Part shown: positions 58,873 through 64,000 of the stretch, in pieces
How positions within the stretch are numbered: the stretch's first letter is position 1
Layout: each line of letters begins with the position of its first letter
Origin: Mesorhizobium muleiense
GTDB lineage: Bacteria; Pseudomonadota; Alphaproteobacteria; Rhizobiales; Rhizobiaceae
NCBI RefSeq assembly: GCF_900099905.1
Contig: NZ_FNEE01000006.1
Location: 124,001 to 188,000, forward strand
Reading direction: 5' to 3'
DNA length: 64,000 nt
Program-made: the position numbers and the translations under genes
Notes under the pieces: generated by a model
Told to the model about the DNA's origin: nothing
What the model saw: only the letters and a program-made list of their open reading frames with translations
Databases searched by the model: none

Positions 58873-60297
58873 CTAATCGATTTGATCCGCGACGCGCGCC
58901 AGGCTTTCCTCGCGGCCAAGCACGGCAAGCAGGTCGAACACGCCGGGCGAGGTGCTCTTGCCGGTGAGCGCGGCGCGCAGAGGTTGGGCCACAGCGCCAA
59001 GCTTATGGCCGCCGGCGAGCGCATATTGGCGGATCGCCGCTTCGGCCGCTGCGGCCGTCCAATCCCCTGAAATCGCCTTCAGCGCCGCATGGGCGCCCCG
59101 CAGGATCTCGCGCGCCTCACCGCCGAGCAGCGCCGCCGCCTTCTCGTCGATCGGCAGCGGCCGCTCGGCAAACAGGAAGGCGGCACCGTCAACCAACTCG
59201 ACCAGCGTCTTGGCGCGCTCCTTCAAGCCGGGCAGGGCGGCCAGCAACTGCGCCTTGCGTGTGTTGTCGAGGCGCGCTGCGATCGCCGGGCCGCCTTCGA
59301 GATAGGGCAAGGTGTTGATGAAGATATCGAGCAATTCGGCGTCGTTCATGCGCCGCATATGCACGCCGTTCAGCGCCTCGAGCTTGGCGAAGTCGAAGCG
59401 GGCGGCCCCCTTGTTGACATCGCCGATGTCGAACCACGCAATCATGTCGGCGATCGACATGACCTCGTCGTCGCCGTGGCTCCAGCCGAGCCGCGCCAGG
59501 TAGTTGAGCAGTGCCTCGGGCAGATAGCCCATGGCGCGATAGGCTTCGACGCCGAGGGCGCCGTGCCGCTTCGACAGCTTGGCGCCGTCGGCGCCATGGA
59601 TCAGCGGGATATGCGCCATTGACGGCACCTCCCAGCCCAAGGCTCGATAGATCACCATCTGGCGGGCGGCATTGGTCAGATGGTCGTCGCCGCGGATGAT
59701 GTGGGTGATGCCCATGTCGTGGTCGTCGACGACGACGGCATGCATATAGGTCGGGTTGCCGTCCGAGCGCAGGATGATGAAATCGTCGAGGTCCTTGTTG
59801 GGGAAGCGGACTTCGCCCTGCACGCGGTCATGCACCACCGTCTCGCCTTCGGCCGGCGCCTTGATGCGGATCGCGCCCCTGGCGCCAACCGGCGCCTCTG
59901 ACGGGTCGCGGTCACGCCAGCGGCCGTCATAGCGGGGAGGCAAGCCCTTGGCCCGCGCACTCTCGCGCATCGCCTCCAGCTCAGCCGGCGCCGCATAGCA
60001 GTAATAGGCTTTGCCGAGGCGCACCAGCTCCTCGGCAACCGCGCGGTGGCGCGGCGAGCGCTCGAACTGCGATACCGGCTCGCCGTCCCAGGTGAGGCCG
60101 AGCCAGGAGAGCCCATCGAGGATGGCAGCGGTTGCCGCATCGGTCGAACGCTCGCGATCGGTGTCCTCGATGCGCAGCAGCATCCTGCCGCCGGTGTGTT
60201 TCGCATACAGCCAGTTGAACAGCGCCGTGCGCGCCCCGCCAATATGCAGGAATCCGGTGGGCGAAGGGGCAAAACGGGTGACGACCTTGTCGGACAT
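58873..60297 (-). CDS. gltX: Glutamyl-tRNA synthetase GltX
   Basis: GltX charges tRNA(Glu) and, in organisms using GatCAB, also tRNA(Gln), which fits the gatC/gatA genes in this window. The 474-residue class I synthetase has the HIGH-type motif [14 protein letters not shown] (~11-25) and the KMSKS-type motif [11 protein letters not shown] 60297 ([11 protein letters not shown]) is chosen; a longer in-frame start 22 codons upstream lacks support. It is divergent from comEC with ~100 bases between the starts. Confidence 0.96.
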   Translation of the reverse strand: MSDKVVTRFAPSPTGFLHIGGARTALFNWLYAKHTGGRMLLRIEDTDRERSTDAATAAILDGLSWLGLTWDGEPVSQFERSPRHRAVAEELVRLGKAYYCYAAPAELEAMRESARAKGLPPRYDGRWRDRDPSEAPVGARGAIRIKAPAEGETVVHDRVQGEVRFPNKDLDDFIILRSDGNPTYMHAVVVDDHDMGITHIIRGDDHLTNAARQMVIYRALGWEVPSMAHIPLIHGADGAKLSKRHGALGVEAYRAMGYLPEALLNYLARLGWSHGDDEVMSIADMIAWFDIGDVNKGAARFDFAKLEALNGVHMRRMNDAELLDIFINTLPYLEGGPAIAARLDNTRKAQLLAALPGLKERAKTLVELVDGAAFLFAERPLPIDEKAAALLGGEAREILRGAHAALKAISGDWTAAAAEAAIRQYALAGGHKLGAVAQPLRAALTGKSTSPGVFDLLAVLGREESLARVADQID

Positions 60298-60400
60298 GGA
60301 ACTCTCGGGGCAAGCGCAGGAAACGGATGTGGCTGCGCGGACTTTCGCGCGTTGCGCGTTCATGTAGCATAGGAGGTCAAGGGCGCAAGGGGCGAACCCT

Positions 60401-62857
60401 ATGGCTGGACCAGGCCGCGGCGTGGACGAGAGCGAGGGCGCGAACGCAAGCGTCAGCGAACGATCGCTGTTCGCCGACGTTCCTCACGCCGAGCCGCTAC
60501 CCGTTTCGCTGCCTGCGTCGCCGCCGGGCATCCAGCCTCTTTCGCCGGATCGCTCGGCGCCGATACCGGCTGCAGCACCCGGCCCTGTCATTCGTTTTCG
60601 CCGACAGCTCAGCCGTCTTTCACCATCCGGTGTCCGCAACAGCGTGGCCTCGGCAGCCGGCCTGGAACTCGACCGCGGCGTCGCCTTCCTGCTGGTGCCG
60701 GTTTTTCTGGCATGCGGGGTGATCGTCTATTTTTCGCTTGCCGTCGAACCGAACTTTGCCCAGCCCATCGCCGTCGTGGTCCTCACGGCATTGTGTGCGG
60801 CCGTCACGCGCTCACGCCGCAAAACGCATCTGTGCTTCATGGCAGCGTTGCTGTGCGCGCTTGGTGTGCTCGCCGCCAAGGTGGAAACCTGGCGCGCCGG
60901 AACGAAGATGCTCGGTTCGGAAATCCAGACCCGGCTGACCGGCCGTGTCGTCAGGCTCGACCAGATGGCGAACGGCCGGATCAGGCTGACCATAGACGTG
61001 ATGTCGACCGCCCGGCCGACACTGCGTTATGCACCCGAACGTGTCAGGGTATCGGCACGCAAGATTCCCGCTGAGATGACCGCAGGCTCGGTGGCAACCG
61101 GCTATGTGAGGCTTCTGCCTCCGACTGGCCCGGTCAGACCGGACAGCTTTGACTTCTCCTTTGACAGCTATTTCGCCGGTATCGGTGCCAGTGGCTTTTT
61201 CCTCGGCAGTCCAAAGATCGTCGTCTCCGAAGATGCACCGTTAACCGCACGCCTTTCTTCGTCGATCGAGAAGGCGCGCGAAACCATCGCCGACCATATC
61301 AGGGACAGCATCGGTGGTGCCGAGGGGGAGATTGCCGCTGCGCTGATCGTCGGCGTGCGTGCCGGCATCCCCGAAGAGATAAACGAATCGATGCGGCGCA
61401 CCGGCATCTACCACATCATCTCCATTTCCGGCCTGCACATGGCGCTTGTCGCCGGCACCGTCATGGGATTGCTGCGCGGCGCCTTTGCGCTGTTTCCCGA
61501 CTTTTCGTCGCGCCGGCCGGTCAAAAAATATGCGGCTGCTGCGGCACTCGTCTCCATCGCTGCCTATCTGATCTTTTCCGGTATCGTGGTCGCGGCTGAA
61601 CGCAGCTTCATCATGCTGGCGGTAATGCTTGTCGCCGTGCTGTTCGACCGGGCGGCACTCACCATGCGCAACCTGGCGATTTCGGCCATCGCTGTTATCG
61701 TCGTGTCGCCGCATGAGGTGGTCGGCGCAAGCTTCCAGATGTCCTTCGCCGCGACTGCGGCTCTCGTGGGCGCCTATGCCGGTTGGTCCGACTATCGTGC
61801 CGACAAGGCCAAGGCGCCGCGACAGCGACGGTCACCGGTCGCTTTCGTCACGCGCAAGCTCGTCGCCGGGGCAGGCACCATCGCAATGACCTCCATCATT
61901 GCCGGCAGCGCCACCGCGCTCTTCGCCATCTGGCACTTCCAGCGCGTCTCTCCGCTCAGCCTGTTCGCCAATCTGGCCGTCATGCCGATCGTCACGATCG
62001 TCATGTTCCTGGCCGTCCTCAGCGCCCTGGCAATGCCTTTCGGCCTCGACGGCCCTTTCCTCTACATGATGGGCAAGGGCCTGACGGCGATGATCGCAAT
62101 TTCGGGATGGATCTCGGAGCGTTCGCCGGTCGATGCAGTCGGCCTGATTTCGTTGCAATCGGTCCTGCTGGTGACGGTCGCCCTGGTCATCGCCACGATG
62201 GCGACGACATGGCTGCGGCTTGCGGCACTTCCCTTTGCGCTCGCCGGCCTGCTGACGATTTCCGAGACGCGCACCCCCGACGTGCTGATCTCGGAGGATG
62301 CGCATCTGGTGGCGCTGCCGATCGGCGGCGGCGAACTTGCCGTCAACCGGATGCGTTCGAACGAATTCACCACCGACAACTGGAAACATGCGCTGGTTTC
62401 AACAACGATCGTCGAGCCCGAGACATTCGAAAAAGGAGATGTGCGGTTCGACATCGCCGACCCGGCCGACCTGCCGCCGGGAGCGCCTTTCACCTGCACT
62501 GCCGGCCTGTGCCTGGCCCGGCACCCGTCCGGCGCGCTCATCGCGCTCGCCGACAACCGTAAAACCGCGCGGCCGGCCTGTGCCTTTGCGGATTTGATCG
62601 TCATCGACGATGCCACAGCCTATTACAAACCCTGCCGCAACCCGCTGGTTCTCGTCGTCACCAAACGGCAGCTCGCTCGCATGGGCAGTGCCGCCGTCTT
62701 CTTCGATCCGCTATCGGCGACGACGCGCGCAGAAATCCGTTTTGCCGTCAGACAGCCATACAGGCCCTGGCATGAGCAGCGGCGGTTTTCGCGCGAGGCG
62801 AGGGGCCTGCCGCCATACCGCAGGGCCGAGAAACCCAAGAAGCCTGCCGTTCAGTAA
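60401..62857 (+). CDS. comEC: ComEC/Rec2 family DNA-uptake channel protein (without visible metallo-beta-lactamase domain)
   Basis: ComEC moves single-stranded DNA across the inner membrane during natural transformation. The 818-residue protein has a ~65-residue Pro/Ser-rich N-terminal tail, a DUF4131-type OB-fold region (~90-270) and a competence domain with many membrane segments (~330-640), including the [19 protein letters not shown] motif. The C-terminal ~170 residues contain no HxHxDH motif, so the nuclease-like domain seen in Bacillus ComEC appears absent or degenerate. It overlaps lexA tail-to-tail by seven bases. Confidence 0.88.
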   Translation: MAGPGRGVDESEGANASVSERSLFADVPHAEPLPVSLPASPPGIQPLSPDRSAPIPAAAPGPVIRFRRQLSRLSPSGVRNSVASAAGLELDRGVAFLLVPVFLACGVIVYFSLAVEPNFAQPIAVVVLTALCAAVTRSRRKTHLCFMAALLCALGVLAAKVETWRAGTKMLGSEIQTRLTGRVVRLDQMANGRIRLTIDVMSTARPTLRYAPERVRVSARKIPAEMTAGSVATGYVRLLPPTGPVRPDSFDFSFDSYFAGIGASGFFLGSPKIVVSEDAPLTARLSSSIEKARETIADHIRDSIGGAEGEIAAALIVGVRAGIPEEINESMRRTGIYHIISISGLHMALVAGTVMGLLRGAFALFPDFSSRRPVKKYAAAAALVSIAAYLIFSGIVVAAERSFIMLAVMLVAVLFDRAALTMRNLAISAIAVIVVSPHEVVGASFQMSFAATAALVGAYAGWSDYRADKAKAPRQRRSPVAFVTRKLVAGAGTIAMTSIIAGSATALFAIWHFQRVSPLSLFANLAVMPIVTIVMFLAVLSALAMPFGLDGPFLYMMGKGLTAMIAISGWISERSPVDAVGLISLQSVLLVTVALVIATMATTWLRLAALPFALAGLLTISETRTPDVLISEDAHLVALPIGGGELAVNRMRSNEFTTDNWKHALVSTTIVEPETFEKGDVRFDIADPADLPPGAPFTCTAGLCLARHPSGALIALADNRKTARPACAFADLIVIDDATAYYKPCRNPLVLVVTKRQLARMGSAAVFFDPLSATTRAEIRFAVRQPYRPWHEQRRFSREARGLPPYRRAEKPKKPAVQ

Positions 62858-63603
62858 CGCCGGATCAGTCCGACGAGCTTGCCCTGCACCTTGACCCGGT
62901 CCGGCCCGAAGATGCGCGTCTCGTAGGCCGGATTGGCCGCTTCCAGTGCGATCGAGGCACCTTTGCGGCGGAATCGTTTCAGCGTCGCTTCCTCCTCGTC
63001 GACCAGAGCGACAATGATCTCGCCAGGCTGGGCGGTGTCGGCGTTGCGGATGATGACCGTGTCGCCGTCGAAGATGCCGGCCTCGATCATCGAATCACCC
63101 TTGACCTCCAGCGCGTAGTGCGTGCCGCCGGTGATCATGTCCGGTGGCACCGAGATCGAATGCGTCTGGTGCTGGATGGCGTCGATCGGCACACCGGCAG
63201 CGATGCGGCCCATCACCGGTATGGAGACGGTGGCAACGACGTCGTCGTCATTGCCGGCAGCACGCATGCGCGAAGGCGCCGGCTTGATCTGGCGTCCGAG
63301 GCCGCCCTGTCCAAGCCCGCCCTGGCCAAGGCTGCCTTGAATGACGCTCGGCGAGAATTTGCGCGCCGCATTGAGGCCCGGCGCGATCGAATCGGGCAGG
63401 CGCAGCACCTCCAGCGCGCGGGCGCGGTTGGGCAGGCGGCGAATGAAACCGCGTTCCTCCAGCGCCGTGATCAGCCGGTGGATCCCTGATTTGGAGGCGA
63501 GGTCGAGCGCTTCCTTCATCTCGTCGAACGAGGGCGGAATGCCGCTTTCCTTCAGCCGCTCGTGGATGAACATCAGCAGTTCAAGTTGTTTGCGTGTAAG
63601 CAT
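62851..63603 (-). CDS. lexA: LexA repressor (SOS response)
   Basis: LexA represses SOS genes and is self-cleaved on RecA filaments. The 250-residue protein has an N-terminal winged helix (~1-65), the cleavage site Ala136-Gly137, the catalytic Ser171 in GDSMI and Lys209 in ATLKRF. The hinge is enlarged by a Gly/Gln repeat ([13 protein letters not shown], 91-103). ATG 63603 ([10 protein letters not shown]) starts it; an SOS box lies 50 bases upstream, so it is autoregulated. Confidence 0.96.
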   Translation of the reverse strand: MLTRKQLELLMFIHERLKESGIPPSFDEMKEALDLASKSGIHRLITALEERGFIRRLPNRARALEVLRLPDSIAPGLNAARKFSPSVIQGSLGQGGLGQGGLGRQIKPAPSRMRAAGNDDDVVATVSIPVMGRIAAGVPIDAIQHQTHSISVPPDMITGGTHYALEVKGDSMIEAGIFDGDTVIIRNADTAQPGEIIVALVDEEEATLKRFRRKGASIALEAANPAYETRIFGPDRVKVQGKLVGLIRRY

Positions 63604-63652
63604 CGCGACCCCCAACAGAATCAGAAAAACAAACCCAGAACAAACACTATCT

Positions 63653-63667
63653 GTTCCAGTTGTGTTC
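63653..63667. promoter_or_regulatory. SOS box of lexA (GTTC-N7-GTTC)
   Basis: gttc at 63653-63656 and again at 63664-63667, with seven bases between, match the direct-repeat LexA site of Alphaproteobacteria. It sits upstream of lexA and about 40 bases from the end of the moeA gene. Confidence 0.88.
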
Positions 63668-63707
63668 CGCAACCATTTAAAGTTTAATGAATGTGTTGAC
63701 GTTTTGT

Positions 63708-64000
63708 TCAGCGTAGCATCAGCACGCTGCAGGCGGCGCCCGCTGCGGCTGCGGGAGCGAATGGCTCGCGCACGACCAGTCCGTTGGCGTCGGCCAGCAT
63801 TCTGAGCATCGAGGAATCCTGGATACTGAACGGCGTTGCCTCAAGCGTGCCGGCTTCTTCCTTCACCACCGCGCGTACATAGTCCTGCCTGAGATCGTTG
63901 GCCGGCATGGCGGCGCCGAGCCTCGCCTGACGCATGTCCTGGCGGAAGGCGCGGCCGCCGAGCCGCGCCAGCAGCGGCTTCAGAAAGAGCTGCGTGCAGA
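63708..64000 (-). CDS. moeA: Molybdopterin molybdotransferase MoeA, C-terminal fragment (window edge)
   Basis: The frame is open to the last base of the window; only the C-terminal ~97 residues are visible. The segment [12 protein letters not shown] and the following beta-barrel domain IV ([30 protein letters not shown]) fit MoeA, which inserts molybdate into adenylylated molybdopterin. Other MoeA-like proteins (gephyrin family) remain possible because the catalytic domain lies outside the window. Confidence 0.8.
   Translation of the reverse strand, partial: CTQLFLKPLLARLGGRAFRQDMRQARLGAAMPANDLRQDYVRAVVKEEAGTLEATPFSIQDSSMLRMLADANGLVVREPFAPAAAAGAACSVLMLR

Overview
The window is a GC-rich, densely packed piece of an alphaproteobacterial chromosome, most probably from Mesorhizobium or a close relative in the Rhizobiales. 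This rests on gene order I know from rhizobia (glpR-glpD-glpSTPQUV-glpK; rpsB-tsf-pyrH-frr-uppS-cdsA-rseP-bamA-lpxD-fabZ-lpxA-lpxI-lpxB with gltA and gltX beside it), on Rhizobiales families (BA14K, EipB/DUF1849, DUF1489, phasin), on an alphaproteobacterial SOS box (GTTC-N7-GTTC) before lexA, and on rhizobial-style intergenic palindromic repeats. No search was run; all identifications come from reading the translated sequence.

Layout. 1-828 is the end of a PLP amino-acid decarboxylase. 956-11036 is a complete glycerol / glycerol-3-phosphate block: DeoR-type regulator, aerobic G3P dehydrogenase, a seven-gene ABC importer set and glycerol kinase. 11118-16255 holds a repeat-rich BA14K protein, tRNA-Lys and the leftward cluster pyrB - pyrC-like - plsY - dprA. 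16414-29671 is a mixed housekeeping stretch: AidB-like acyl-CoA dehydrogenase, UPF0158, ruvX, a UPF0173 hydrolase, gatC - GNAT - gatA, DUF599, L-serine dehydratase, DUF1489, a VWA-like/J-domain pair, a D,D-carboxypeptidase with a SPOR domain, and a phasin. 29826-33755 is an iron(III) ABC importer with a RirA-type operator candidate inside it. 34110-43441 holds clpS-clpA, a HIT protein, a FemAB-like acyltransferase, RidA with a glycerophosphodiesterase, EipB, a divergent PlsC-like acyltransferase, DUF4031 and a LysE exporter. 43619-57227 is the translation / isoprenoid / phospholipid / outer-membrane / lipid A supercluster. 57365-64000 holds gltA, gltX, comEC, lexA and the 3' end of moeA.

How the genes work together. 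GlpSTPQUV imports glycerol, GlpK phosphorylates it and GlpD oxidises G3P to DHAP. PlsY and CdsA act on G3P-derived lipids, and the glycerophosphodiesterase can return G3P to the pool. UppS, RseP, BamA and the lpx genes build and monitor the envelope. DprA, ComEC, RuvX and LexA handle DNA uptake, processing and damage response.

Most of the window is ordinary core genome, and I do not see a defence island, prophage, transposon or CRISPR array. The observations most worth following are: (i) a glycerol ABC importer whose two ATPases carry complementary defects that fall in the same composite ATP site; (ii) a dihydroorotase homologue that has lost its HxH metal motif and sits next to pyrB; (iii) inverted arrays of a 7-bp repeat whose ends supply the stop codons of two convergent genes; (iv) an uncharacterised VWA-like plus membrane J-domain gene pair; and (v) a PlsC-like acyltransferase with an altered catalytic motif beside eipB.
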